From: Phenylobacterium sp.
Lineage (GTDB): Bacteria > Pseudomonadota > Alphaproteobacteria > Caulobacterales > Caulobacteraceae
Length of the DNA stretch: 64,000 nucleotides
NCBI RefSeq assembly: GCF_004799515.1
Contig: NZ_SSMX01000030.1
Location: 230,434-294,433, forward strand
Reading direction: 5' to 3'
Below are positions 17,594-25,924 of this stretch, piece after piece (within the stretch, counting starts at the first letter, position 1; the number at the start of each line of letters is the position of its first letter). The translations under genes were made by a program, and so were the position numbers. The notes under the pieces are model-generated. The model searched no databases. It was given only the letters and a program-made list of their open reading frames with translations, and had not been told where the DNA came from.

Positions 17594-18598
17594 ATGACCC
17601 ACGATGTGCACGACGCGCCGACGTTTAATCGCCGGGCCCTGTTGGGCGTCGCGGCCGGCTTCGCGGTGGCGGTCGGCGCCGTTTCCGCGCGCCGCAGTTT
17701 CGCCGCTGACGCGCCGGCGGGGGGCGTCAAGTCCGACGCGCCGCCGTTCGTGGCGCACAAGGTCCAGCGGGGGGCCGGCGTCCTGCAGGCGCGGGACTAC
17801 CCCGGCGAAGGGCCGGCCTTGGTGATGCTCCACGGGTTTCCCGACAATCTGCACATCTATGACGAGATGCTGCCGATGCTCGTGGCGGCCAAGCGCCGGG
17901 TGGTCACCTTCGACTTCATGGGGTTCGGCGACTCCGAAAAGCCGAAGGGTTATGTCTACAACTTCGACCAGCAACTGGCCGATCTTGATGCTGTCGTTCA
18001 GGCGCTCGACCTCAAGACGATCGTTCCCGTGGCGCACGACGCGGGCGGGCCCGCGGCGATCAATTATGCCCTGTCGAACCCGCGCCGGATCGCGTCCATG
18101 GTGCTGCTGAACACCTTCTATGCCGACGCGCCGACCCTGAAGTTCCCGGAACTGATCGAGCTCTGCGCGGACCCCGGACTGCACGATCTGGCGCGCGCGA
18201 TCATCGGCGACCCCGAGAAGGCGCAGTGGCTGCTGAATTTCCAGAATGCCCACTTCGAAGCCAAGGCGCCCGCCGATCTGCGGAAGCGGTTCGACACGCT
18301 CCTGCAGCCGGTAATCAACGAGAACTTCAAGAAGGGGTCGGGCCCGGCGTTCCTCGCGATGACCGCGGACGCGCGCCGCGCGGTCGCGGCGAACGACAAG
18401 CGCGTCGGGGAGCTCGCGACCTTCAAGCCGCACGTGAACGTGGTGTGGGGAATTCAGGACCCCTATCTCGACGCCGGCGTCGCGAAGGACTTCGCCGGCC
18501 ACTTTCCCAACGCGACTTACAATCCGATCGAGGCGGGCCACTGGCCGCAGATCGACCGTCCGGAGGTCGTCGCCAAGGCCATCCTCGCGGGCCTTTGA
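17594..18598 (+). CDS. TAT-exported alpha/beta-hydrolase with Asp nucleophile (dehalogenase/epoxide hydrolase-like)
   Basis: A 334-residue protein with a twin-arginine signal (NRRALLGVAAGFAVAVGAVSA). The core has HGFPDNLHIYDEM, FDFMGFGDSEKP, the elbow AHDAGGPAAINYA with an Asp nucleophile, an acid near WGIQDPYLD and the catalytic His in EAGHWPQIDRP. The GFGDSEKP and HDAGG motifs are typical of haloalkane dehalogenase and epoxide hydrolase relatives. The ATG at 17594 has GGGAGG upstream; an earlier ATG at 17510 would hide the signal peptide. A hairpin terminator lies between it and the convergent response regulator. Confidence 0.85.
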   Translation: MTHDVHDAPTFNRRALLGVAAGFAVAVGAVSARRSFAADAPAGGVKSDAPPFVAHKVQRGAGVLQARDYPGEGPALVMLHGFPDNLHIYDEMLPMLVAAKRRVVTFDFMGFGDSEKPKGYVYNFDQQLADLDAVVQALDLKTIVPVAHDAGGPAAINYALSNPRRIASMVLLNTFYADAPTLKFPELIELCADPGLHDLARAIIGDPEKAQWLLNFQNAHFEAKAPADLRKRFDTLLQPVINENFKKGSGPAFLAMTADARRAVAANDKRVGELATFKPHVNVVWGIQDPYLDAGVAKDFAGHFPNATYNPIEAGHWPQIDRPEVVAKAILAGL

Positions 18599-18626
18599 CC
18601 GCGAGCGTCCGTCGGCGCGCGTACGT

Positions 18627-18646
18627 CGGTCGGGATCAGCCGACCG
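18627..18646. terminator. Terminator-like hairpin between convergent genes
   Basis: CGGTCGG pairs with CCGACCG (7 bp, loop GATCAG). It overlaps the stop codon of the minus-strand response regulator and lies 29 bp after the hydrolase stop. Confidence 0.45.
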
Positions 18647-19334
18647 CTGCGCGACGGGACGGATCTGCAGGCTCGCGCTTCGCCCCCGCCGCGGCGGGCC
18701 GTCGGGCCAGGACGTAGGCCATGTGCACGAGTTCGGCGACGGAACGCGCTTGCATCATGTGCATCAGGTGGCTGCGGTGGACCTTGACGGTGATCTCGCT
18801 GAGGCCAACGCGATAGGCGATCTGCTTGTTCATCAAGCCGGTGACGACGTGGGCCATCACCTCCTTCTGACGCTCGGTGAGTTGTGCATATCGCGCGGAG
18901 ACCTCGGCCTCTTCGAGGCTCAGGACGATCTGACGCTGGCCCAGCTCCACGGCGTCCGAAACCGCCGACAGCAAGGCGTCCGCGGTGACGGGCTTGCAAA
19001 GGAAGTCCACCGCGCCCGCCTTCATCGCCCTCACCGACATCTGCACGTCGGCGTGCTCGGACATGAGGATTAGCGGGGTTCCGACGCCGGCGGCGCGAAG
19101 TCGGCCCTGCAGCAGCAGGCCAGGATTGTCGGCTAGGCCGACGTCGACCACGAGGCAGGCGGCAGCCCGGAGGATCTGGAGGTCCAGCGTCGCGGCTCCG
19201 GCCGAGGCGAGTGACATCGCCGCCATCCCGTTGGCCTCGAGCAGATCGGCTAGGCTTTCGCGGACGCGCTGGTCATCGTCGACCACGATGATTGGCTGCA
19301 ACGCCCGCTGGAGAGGGAAGGCGCTGACTGTCAT
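18636..19334 (-). CDS. FixJ/NarL-type response regulator
   Basis: A 232-residue two-domain response regulator. The receiver has acidic residues D19-D21 (IIVVDDDQRVRESLADLL), phospho-acceptor D64 (CLVVDVGLADNPG), the switch Ser in ILMSEHAD and K114 in FLCKPVT. A LuxR-type helix-turn-helix follows (LTERQKEVMAHVVTGLMNKQIA ... EITVKVHRSHLM). The ATG at 19334 begins the receiver; an upstream ATG at 19517 adds unstructured sequence. It lies downstream of the porin and the short histidine kinase at 21234 on the same strand, making that kinase a plausible partner. Confidence 0.87.
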   Translation of the reverse strand: MTVSAFPLQRALQPIIVVDDDQRVRESLADLLEANGMAAMSLASAGAATLDLQILRAAACLVVDVGLADNPGLLLQGRLRAAGVGTPLILMSEHADVQMSVRAMKAGAVDFLCKPVTADALLSAVSDAVELGQRQIVLSLEEAEVSARYAQLTERQKEVMAHVVTGLMNKQIAYRVGLSEITVKVHRSHLMHMMQARSVAELVHMAYVLARRPAAAGAKREPADPSRRAAVG

Positions 19335-19530
19335 ACGGCGGAGATCCCGGTCTGCCGTGGCCGCGGACGCCGCGCGATTACGCCGATCATGGGGTCTCGC
19401 CCAAACGCTGTTCGAGTGATTCTGGAGCCGCCATTCAAGCGACCGGCCCGACCTCGGGATTGCGCCGGCGCTCCCTTTTGGAACGTTCGGACCGCCGACC
19501 GCCTCAAGGCGCGTCATCGGGCGTCGGCAG

Positions 19531-21222
19531 TCAGAAGGGATACCAGCGGAGGCTGGTCATCACGATGTCCTCCGCGCCGGAGGCGGCGACATTGTCGAGG
19601 CCCGCGAAGGAGGTGCGAACGGTGTGAGAATACTGCAGGCCCCACTGGAGCCGGCCGTAGCTTCCGTCGGCGCCGCGCCACCAGAACCCGGCGGTCTCCT
19701 GTTGGATCGAACGTGTCTGCACGGAGCAGAGCGCCCCGACAGGCGCTTGGGAAGTCACCTCGAAAGCGCAGGCGCGGGCGTCGAGCCCCGGGTTTCCCAG
19801 CCCGTAATTGACGCCTGCGAGAGTCTGCACCCCCGTCGCATCCTGCTGCTCGCGACCAGCGAATCCATAGGCATCCAAACGACGCGTCACGTGCCAGGTC
19901 AGGCCGGCCAGCCAGTTGGTCTGGGGGACCGGGTCGAGTCGTCCATCGGCATGGAACGTCGCGGCTGGAAGATCCGCGGCGGAGTAGCGGCCCACGCCGC
20001 GTCCCCTGAGCCCGGCGATCTGCAAGTCCAAATCCCGAGGAACCAGTTCGGCCAGCAAACCGGCGCCGAACCCGCCGGTCCACACCGAATCCGTCCGGCG
20101 GTTGTTGGCGTCCGACCCCGCCGGGTGACGGTCGGTCTGATTGGTGAGGATGCCATAGCCTTCGAGGTGGAAGGTCCGGCCGAGCGATCGGCCGTCGAAG
20201 GCGATCTTGCCGATGACATCCGGGTACCGATTGATCGACACCAGGTTTGCCACGTCGAACCCATTCTCGCCCGGCGCCGCCGTGGTGGTGTTGGGCGGAA
20301 CGGCGCCGACCGTTGTGGTCGCAGGGTTCTCGAGTGAGATCGCGGTCCAGAGGCTGTCGTCGCGCCAGGCCTTGGCGAGGCGGACCTGGGGTTGGCGCAC
20401 GAGGTTGGTCCCCGGCACCAGCAGGGCGTCGATGACGCCGGGGACGACCTCAGTTCGAGGTTCGATCCCCTTGCCGTTCAGGTCCGCCAGGGACCAGTTC
20501 TGCCCCGCCAGGAAGTGCAGGCCCTGGTCCTGCCAGTCGAAGGTCAAGTACCCCTCGCGGACCCTCGGGTTGAAGCTGTTCGACTGGGTCGAGTTCGCGG
20601 TCTGCGCGGCGGCTTGGAAGTCGAGTTCGATATAGAGGCCCAAGGTCAGGTTGCGGCCGGCCTCGCCCTCGATCAGGCCGCTGAGACGGCTTTGCCGGGA
20701 AGTGAAACGGTTCTCGCTCGAATGGGCGGCGGCCTGGACGGTGTTGGCGGCCGCCGGCCCCGCGAACGGGATCAGGTTCCAGTTGGTGCCGATATCCGAC
20801 ACCATGTTGCGGGAGCGCTCGATATCCGCGGCCTCGAAGAAGCCGCCGGGCGTGAATCGCAGGCCACCGAACCGGATGGTATGGGGTCCGAGCGCGGGCT
20901 GCGGTTCGGGGAACGCGGCGGCGACGCCGACGACCTGGGCTTTGTCGGGCGGGATCGTCGCGGAGACCTCGGCCGGCGCGGCGCCCGCCGGTCCCAGCGC
21001 GGCGGGAAGCACCTGGTCGAGGCGCGCCTGGGTTCGCTCGAACGCGGCTGTCAGCGCATCGACGCGGGCCTTGAGCTCGGCGTTTTCGGCTTTCAGGCCC
21101 GCGATCTGCGCGGCGGTCGATGGGCCGGTATTGGACGCGACTGAAGGCGGCGCGGCCCACCCGATTCCGGACTCCGCCAACCAGATCGGGACCGCCAGCG
21201 TCAGGAGGAGGAGACGGCGCAA
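19531..21222 (-). CDS. Outer-membrane porin with N-terminal coiled coil
   Basis: A 563-residue protein if translation starts at the TTG at 21222, 11 bp after the upstream kinase stop. That start gives a clean Sec signal peptide (LRRLLLLTLAVPIW ... GWA). A coiled-coil segment follows (AQIAGLKAENAELKARVDAL), as in oligomeric porins anchored to peptidoglycan. The rest is a long region of alternating beta strands with many aromatic girdle residues, ending in Phe (SLRWYPF), the signature for barrel insertion. A preceding in-frame ATG at 21525 would overlap the kinase gene and is unlikely. Substrate unknown; phosphate/carbohydrate porins have this architecture. Confidence 0.75.
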   Translation of the reverse strand: MRRLLLLTLAVPIWLAESGIGWAAPPSVASNTGPSTAAQIAGLKAENAELKARVDALTAAFERTQARLDQVLPAALGPAGAAPAEVSATIPPDKAQVVGVAAAFPEPQPALGPHTIRFGGLRFTPGGFFEAADIERSRNMVSDIGTNWNLIPFAGPAAANTVQAAAHSSENRFTSRQSRLSGLIEGEAGRNLTLGLYIELDFQAAAQTANSTQSNSFNPRVREGYLTFDWQDQGLHFLAGQNWSLADLNGKGIEPRTEVVPGVIDALLVPGTNLVRQPQVRLAKAWRDDSLWTAISLENPATTTVGAVPPNTTTAAPGENGFDVANLVSINRYPDVIGKIAFDGRSLGRTFHLEGYGILTNQTDRHPAGSDANNRRTDSVWTGGFGAGLLAELVPRDLDLQIAGLRGRGVGRYSAADLPAATFHADGRLDPVPQTNWLAGLTWHVTRRLDAYGFAGREQQDATGVQTLAGVNYGLGNPGLDARACAFEVTSQAPVGALCSVQTRSIQQETAGFWWRGADGSYGRLQWGLQYSHTVRTSFAGLDNVAASGAEDIVMTSLRWYPF

Positions 21223-21233
21223 GGCGACCGCGC

Positions 21234-21851
21234 CTAGAGCCGCGGGTCGCGCCGCGGCGCGTTCAACGGCGCGGCCACCCAAGCGCAGGCGCCGCTCGCC
21301 GTGAACTGCCAGTCGGCATGGCCGCCAATCTCCGCCGCCAGGGCCGCGACGACGCGGCGACCGCGGCCCGGATTGGAGCTTGGGCTGCAGGGACCTTCGT
21401 TGCTCACGCGGCAGATCAGGTCGGGTCCGGCCGTCATCAGCGCGACGGCGATCGTGTGGTTCCGCCCGCCGTGCCGTGCGGCGTTGTGGATCAACTCCGA
21501 GACGATCAAAGCAAGGCGCCAGCATCGCTCGCCTGGCCAGATCACCTCAAGGTCTCCGATCTGCAGCTGAACGCCCGCCTCCCAGGAGAGCGCGTTGGCG
21601 ACGGCGGCGCAGACGCCGGACATGTATTCGGCGACGTCACAGTGGACATCGGCCCGCGGCATCGCCAGGGCGCGATGAGCGAGGGCGTGGGCGTGGAGGC
21701 GGTCGGCGGCGGCCAGCAACCGGCGGCGAACGACGGTGTCTTCGGTGCTTCGGGCGGCCAACGTCAGGTCGGCGATGGCATGGGTGTATTCGTTGAGAAC
21801 CCGGTGGGCGAACTCCTCGACCAAGACGAGGGCGGTCGTCTCGTAGATCAT
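21234..21851 (-). CDS. Short HisKA_2/HWE-type histidine kinase
   Basis: A 205-residue cytosolic protein with only a dimerisation/phospho-acceptor region and a compact GHKL domain. VEEFAHRVLNEYTHAI fits the HisKA_2 pattern (His followed by R and N). LALIVSELIHNAARHGG is the N box and NPGRGRRVVAALA a G-box remnant. There is no sensor domain, so input must come from another protein. The ATG at 21851 is preceded by GGAG; the ATG at 21944 is less likely. The porin starts 11 bp after its stop, implying a shared transcript and translational coupling. It probably signals to the FixJ-like regulator at 18636 or to an anti-sigma/PhyR-type partner not present here. Confidence 0.7.
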   Translation of the reverse strand: MIYETTALVLVEEFAHRVLNEYTHAIADLTLAARSTEDTVVRRRLLAAADRLHAHALAHRALAMPRADVHCDVAEYMSGVCAAVANALSWEAGVQLQIGDLEVIWPGERCWRLALIVSELIHNAARHGGRNHTIAVALMTAGPDLICRVSNEGPCSPSSNPGRGRRVVAALAAEIGGHADWQFTASGACAWVAAPLNAPRRDPRL

Positions 21852-22016
21852 CACAATGGCTCCGCATTCCAGGCGGGACCGTTCTGGCCTGGAGCACAGA
21901 GCTGGGCTTGACCGAACGGTCTCGGATTGCACGACCGTGCGCAAAGCTGAGGGGCGGATCCCCAGCCAGGGCGCGTAAGCGGCGCCGCGCTCGATCCTCG
22001 CGGCGGGGCCGCCGGT

Positions 22017-23558
22017 TCAGCTTTCCTCGATCTGGCGCTCGTCGTCGTCGCTGATGGTCACGTCCTGGAAGTCCAGTTCTTCCTGCAGGATCAGGAAGGC
22101 CTCCGCGTCGACCTCGCCCGCACGCCGCAACGCTTCGAGGCGCTCCCGCTGCCGCCGCAACGCAACCCGCCCAACTTTCCGTTTCGCCGCCAGCGGATGG
22201 GGATCGCCGTCTGGCGCGGCGGCGGCCTTGGTCACCTCGAAGCTGGCGCGCCAATGATCGGCGGCGGGTCCTGACTGCGCTTTCAGACTCGCCAGGCCCG
22301 TTGTCGCCAGGGCGAAGCGCGCCGAGGCCAGCTCGGCCGCGAGCCCGTCCTCGCCGTCCAGCTTGAGCCAACGGACGAGCGGCGCGAGGCTGAGGCCCTG
22401 CAAGATCAACGTCGCCAAGACCACGGCGAAGGCGGTCAGCACGATGAGGTCACGCTGCGGAAAGTCGCCGGGAAGCGCGAAGGCCGTGGCCAGGGTCACC
22501 AGGCCCCGCATGCCGCTCCAGCCGATCAGAACGCCCCGCGCCAAGGTGGGTCGTGGATTGTCGCCCCGGAACGCGTGGATTCGAGCCGCTGCGGTGACAT
22601 AGATCAGGACCCAGGCCACGCGGACCGCGATCAGCACGACGACGACTGCGCCGGCAAACATCGCGGCCTCCCGCAGCCGTGCAGCGTCCAGGCCGGCGAC
22701 GATGGCGCGGGCCTGGAAGCCCATCAGCAGAAACGCCAGGACGTTGAGCAGGAACACCGCGACGGCCCAGACGGCGAAGCTCTGGATGCGCGTCCGCGCC
22801 GGCGTGGCCAGGCCGGCCGAACGCGCGATCGTCATGGCGTAGGCGACGACGCAGAGCACCGCCGAAACTCGCAGCCGGTCGGCGATGATCCAGATGCCGA
22901 AGCAGCTGACGAACTCGAAGATGTTGCCGCCCAAGGTGCCGGTGATGAACGGCGTGATGTGGCGGTTCAGCTTGGCCAGCACAATTCCGAGGAGGATTCC
23001 CGCCGGCGCAGCGATGCCGAGCTGGATCGCCGTCTGCAGGTCGACGCCGGTCTTGTGGTGGAACGACATGGCGGCCGTGAACAGCAGGAGGGCGGAGGCG
23101 TCGTTGAGCAGGCTCTCGCCCTTCAGGACGCTCACGGAGCGTCGCGGCATCTGGACACTGCTGAGCACCGCCGTCGCCGCGGCGGCGTCCGGCGGGGAGA
23201 CGATCGCGCCGAGCGTGACGGCGGCATAGAGCGGCAGGCCCGCGAACCGCACGCCGACCCAGGCCACGGCGCCGGCGCTTAGGAAGACGGCGAACACGGC
23301 AAGGGCGAGCAGGGGGCGCCAGTAGCGACGGATGGCGCCCAGCGGGAAGTCGTAGGCGGCGTCCACCAAGACCGGTGCGATGAACAGCGCCAAGGCGGTG
23401 TGCGGGTCCAGCCGAACCTGCGGCGCGCCAGGGACCAGCGCCAGCCCGACGCCGGCGGCCGCCAGCATCGTGGGGTAGGGGACGCCGATGCGTCGCGACG
23501 CCTGCAGCAGGATCACCGCCACCGCCAGCAGCGCCACGATGCTTTCGAAGATCGTCAC
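22017..23558 (-). CDS. CPA1-family Na+/H+ antiporter
   Basis: A 513-residue integral membrane protein with about 12 hydrophobic segments in the first 410 residues and a charged cytoplasmic tail. Family motifs are clear: LGAIVSPPDAAAATAVLSS and KGESLLNDASALLLF, whose Asp residues bind the transported ion in NhaP/NHE-type exchangers. The tail (RQRERLEALRRAGEVDAEAF) is helical and ends in acidic residues, consistent with a regulatory C-terminus. It would exchange cytoplasmic Na+ or K+ for protons. It appears to be a stand-alone gene on the minus strand. Confidence 0.9.
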   Translation of the reverse strand: MTIFESIVALLAVAVILLQASRRIGVPYPTMLAAAGVGLALVPGAPQVRLDPHTALALFIAPVLVDAAYDFPLGAIRRYWRPLLALAVFAVFLSAGAVAWVGVRFAGLPLYAAVTLGAIVSPPDAAAATAVLSSVQMPRRSVSVLKGESLLNDASALLLFTAAMSFHHKTGVDLQTAIQLGIAAPAGILLGIVLAKLNRHITPFITGTLGGNIFEFVSCFGIWIIADRLRVSAVLCVVAYAMTIARSAGLATPARTRIQSFAVWAVAVFLLNVLAFLLMGFQARAIVAGLDAARLREAAMFAGAVVVVLIAVRVAWVLIYVTAAARIHAFRGDNPRPTLARGVLIGWSGMRGLVTLATAFALPGDFPQRDLIVLTAFAVVLATLILQGLSLAPLVRWLKLDGEDGLAAELASARFALATTGLASLKAQSGPAADHWRASFEVTKAAAAPDGDPHPLAAKRKVGRVALRRQRERLEALRRAGEVDAEAFLILQEELDFQDVTISDDDERQIEES

Positions 23559-23650
23559 CCTAAGTCTCCCCCGGGAGTCGCGCCGGCCTGGCCGCGCGGC
23601 GGCGGCAAGACGACGCGCCGGACCCGCGTGTCCGTCGCGACGCGGGAAGC

Positions 23651-24412
23651 CTAGGGCGTCTCCGGGTGCAAGTCGCGCCAGTTGGCCGCCGCCGCGGCGT
23701 CCCAGGCGGCCTGCATACCTGCCTCGAGCGCGGCGGGGTTTTCGCGGCGCGTGGCCCAGACGTGGTGCGCCCGCTCTCCCGCCAGGACGTGATCCAGACC
23801 GGCGTCTACCCCCTCCAGCGTCCGCGCCACGACCTCCACCGGCGTCGTCTTGGCGCCGTCGAGGCCCGCCACCATGTCGGTGTCGATGAAGCCCGCGTAG
23901 ACGCCGAGCACCTGGGTGCCCTGCGCCTTCAGCTGGATCCGGGCCGCGTCAGTCACGGCGAGTTCGGCATGTTTGGAGGCGCTGTAGGTCGCGAGGGCGG
24001 GCGACGTGACCCAGCTGAGGACCGACAGGACGTTGACGATCGCGCCCCCGCCGTTGGCGGCCAGCACCGGCGCGAAGCACCGCACCATGTCGAGCGTCCC
24101 AAAGACGTTGACGTCCATTTCGCGCCGCATCGCCTCGGCGGATCCGTCGGCGAGCATCGGGCTGCGCAACATGATCCCGGCGTTGTTGATCAGCAGGGTG
24201 ACGTCCGTGCAGCGGGCCGCAGCCTTGGCCACATCGCTCGGCTGGGTGATGTCGAGCGCGACCGGCACGGCCGGTACGCCGGCCATTGCCGAGGGGATCC
24301 GCGCTCCGGCGTAGACCATGGCTGCGCCCCTCGCGAGCAAGCCGTCCACGAAAGCCCGGCCCAAGCCACGGTTGGCGCCGGTCACCAGTGCGACGCTTCC
24401 TTCGATCTTCAT
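23651..24412 (-). CDS. Short-chain dehydrogenase/reductase
   Basis: A 253-residue classical SDR. It has the cofactor motif TGANRGLGRAF at residues 11-21, LLINNAGIM, and the catalytic YSASKHA (Tyr-x3-Lys) preceded by a Ser in VLSWVTS. The substrate cannot be predicted. It is divergent from the DUF302 gene at 24662, and the 249-bp spacer contains two palindromes of the same design, so the pair is probably coregulated. Confidence 0.88.
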   Translation of the reverse strand: MKIEGSVALVTGANRGLGRAFVDGLLARGAAMVYAGARIPSAMAGVPAVPVALDITQPSDVAKAAARCTDVTLLINNAGIMLRSPMLADGSAEAMRREMDVNVFGTLDMVRCFAPVLAANGGGAIVNVLSVLSWVTSPALATYSASKHAELAVTDAARIQLKAQGTQVLGVYAGFIDTDMVAGLDGAKTTPVEVVARTLEGVDAGLDHVLAGERAHHVWATRRENPAALEAGMQAAWDAAAAANWRDLHPETP

Positions 24413-24506
24413 GGGGCGCCTCGTCGCTCGCTACGCACGCTGGCAAGCCAGCGCCGGATCTTCGGCCGGACATGAAGTCTGCGGGGCTGGCGATGACCTG
24501 TCGATT

Positions 24507-24518
24507 ATACCTGGGTAT
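24507..24518. promoter_or_regulatory. Palindrome ATACC-TG-GGTAT
   Basis: An inverted repeat of 5-bp arms with a 2-bp spacer in the divergent SDR/DUF302 spacer. It has the same layout as the ATACG-N2-CGTAT palindrome 76 bp further right. It is a candidate operator, perhaps for a TetR- or MarR-type protein encoded elsewhere. Confidence 0.45.
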
Positions 24519-24587
24519 CGCCGCCCGCCGACGTGCGCGCGCCAACTGTCGGGAGCTTCACTCCAGAGCGCGCCCCAGCGGGCCAGA

Positions 24588-24607
24588 GTCGACTATACGT
24601 CCGTATA
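24588..24607 (+). promoter_or_regulatory. Palindromic operator candidate shared with 17475-17493
   Basis: GTCGACTATACGTCCGTATA; the core TATACG-N2-CGTATA is a perfect inverted repeat. The first 19 bases are repeated on the opposite strand at 17475-17493. It lies 55 bp upstream of the DUF302 gene. Confidence 0.6.
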
Positions 24608-24661
24608 TCTTCCGTCTCAAGACACGCGGGCTATGCTCGAGGTTCAGTTTGGAGACGTCCC

Positions 24662-25162
24662 ATGAGTGCGCAGGTAACAGAGACCGAATTCACCGGTAAA
24701 CTCGTGACGATTCGGTCAAAGAAGTCGTTCGCAGAGCTTACCAGTGGCATTGAAAAGCTGTTTCATCACTATGACACAGCTAAGCTGGCGGCGCTCACCG
24801 CCGAGGGTGATACCGAAAAGCTTGCGAACTACGTGAAGGAGGTTGGCGGCTCGACCGAGTTCGCCATCTTCTTCCAGCTCGACCAAGGATCGACGCAACG
24901 CCTCGCCGGCATACCGATCGAGTCCAGATTCTACCTCTTCGGAAACGCCACCATTGCTCAGGGTCTGTTCCGCTACTCCGCGACCGCCGGCTTGGGCGCG
25001 CCTGTGCGGTTCTGCGTCTCCCAACGCGATGGTGAAGACGCCAGGATCGATATCGATCTGCCGACGGCGTTCTTCAGTCAGTTTCCAGAGCTGCGCGACT
25101 CCCCGATTCCGGCGGAGTTGGACGAGCGTATGATCCCGCTCTTGGAGAAAATTGCGGGGTAG
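24662..25162 (+). CDS. DUF302-like protein
   Basis: A 166-residue cytosolic protein. Segments TIRSKKSFAELTSGIEKLF, a central VGGSTEFAIFFQLDQG and ARIDIDLPTAFFSQF suit the small DUF302-like alpha/beta fold, whose biochemical role is not established. The ATG at 24662 is preceded by GGAGACGTCCC; longer frames from 24533 would start inside the operator. It is divergent from an SDR and shares a palindromic promoter element with the hydrolase at 17594. Confidence 0.6.
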   Translation: MSAQVTETEFTGKLVTIRSKKSFAELTSGIEKLFHHYDTAKLAALTAEGDTEKLANYVKEVGGSTEFAIFFQLDQGSTQRLAGIPIESRFYLFGNATIAQGLFRYSATAGLGAPVRFCVSQRDGEDARIDIDLPTAFFSQFPELRDSPIPAELDERMIPLLEKIAG

Positions 25163-25247
25163 CGCTTGTCGGAGCGCTGGTCGCTTGGCGTCTGACGGCG
25201 TTGCTCGCCAAGGCCTGATTTAATGGGTCCAAACCAGTCGAGGGGCG

Positions 25248-25463
25248 CCAATGTGAGAAGCTGAAACCGTCGAAGCGGAAGAGGCCGTCTGCAGAGCCAC
25301 CCCAGACATAGCCGTCGTGGGTCTGGGCGATCGAGGTCGGCGGCGCGTCGAGGCCTGCCTCGCCGGTCTGCCAGGCCTTGTGCGCGTATTGCGTCAGCGC
25401 GGTCGCGGGGTCTACGGCCACTGCGTCGCCGGCCCAGCCTTGCAGGGCCAGTAGGACCAGCAT
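25248..25463 (-). pseudogene. N-terminal remnant of a propeller-type sensor protein
   Basis: From the ATG at 25463 the frame encodes a signal peptide (MLVLLALQGWAGDAVA) and then ALTQYAHKAWQTGEAGL, SIAQTHDGYVWGGSADGLFRFDG. This is the unmistakable start of periplasmic two-component-regulator-propeller sensor kinases. Those proteins are usually over 900 residues; here family resemblance stops after about 72 residues and the frame continues as noise. It is a truncated gene at the left edge of the mobile island. Confidence 0.7.
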
Positions 25464-25924
25464 GGTCAGCAGGGGACGTCGCCATCGGCCGGCGCGGGAA
25501 GGCCAGGAGCCGCCGTGCAATCGCGCCCCCAGAGGTTTGCCCGGCCGCGCCGGCCAGTGGATTGCGGAGCCGCTTCCGTCCGCAAACCCGAGCTTGCTGG
25601 ACGCCGCAGGCGTCCAGGATAGAGCCATCTCCTGTCCCAGTCAGGCCATGCCTATGGATTGGTGGCCGCATGCGCGGCGCGCCCGTAGCGAGAACGGGTG
25701 CGGGCGAATCAGGGCGTGCGCGGACGTTCGCGCTTGAACCCCTAGGCCCCGTACACGGAGCTTTCCGCAACGAGGTTGCGGAGATTGCACCTGAGACTGC
25801 GGAGGACGGGTCGGCGCCGCTCATGCCGTAAGGATTGAGGGCCTCGGAAGTCCATCCGGGCTTGGCAGCCTGCAGGATCGTGTAGAAACAAAAAAACAAG
25901 CGTGAGTTGTGTAGGGCGAGTTCT
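25464..25924. other. Intergenic region left of the XRE gene
   Basis: A 461-bp stretch with no convincing gene. It includes the inverted repeat at 25764-25782 and an A-rich stretch just upstream of the XRE start, consistent with a promoter. The rest may be debris from the broken sensor gene. Confidence 0.4.
25764..25782. promoter_or_regulatory. Inverted repeat TCCGCAA-N5-TTGCGGA, site 1
   Basis: TCCGCAAC-GAG-GTTGCGGA, perfect 8-bp arms, 143 bp upstream of the XRE gene. A second site with the same arms and 5-bp centre is at 26877-26899. Likely operators for one regulator. Confidence 0.6.

Noticed and set aside
21223..21525. N-terminal extension of the porin from an ATG at 21525
   Set aside because: It would lie inside the kinase gene on the same strand and place about 100 charged residues before the signal peptide.
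25562..25585. A possible third copy of the TCCGCAA/TTGCGGA operator
   Set aside because: The arms are in reversed order with a 10-base centre, so the geometry differs from the two true sites.
25679..25689. GCGCCCGTAGC, equal to the expected 5' end of tRNA-Arg(ACG), near the left edge of the island
   Set aside because: The match ends after 11 bases and no D arm or anticodon arm follows. In GC-rich DNA this can be chance.
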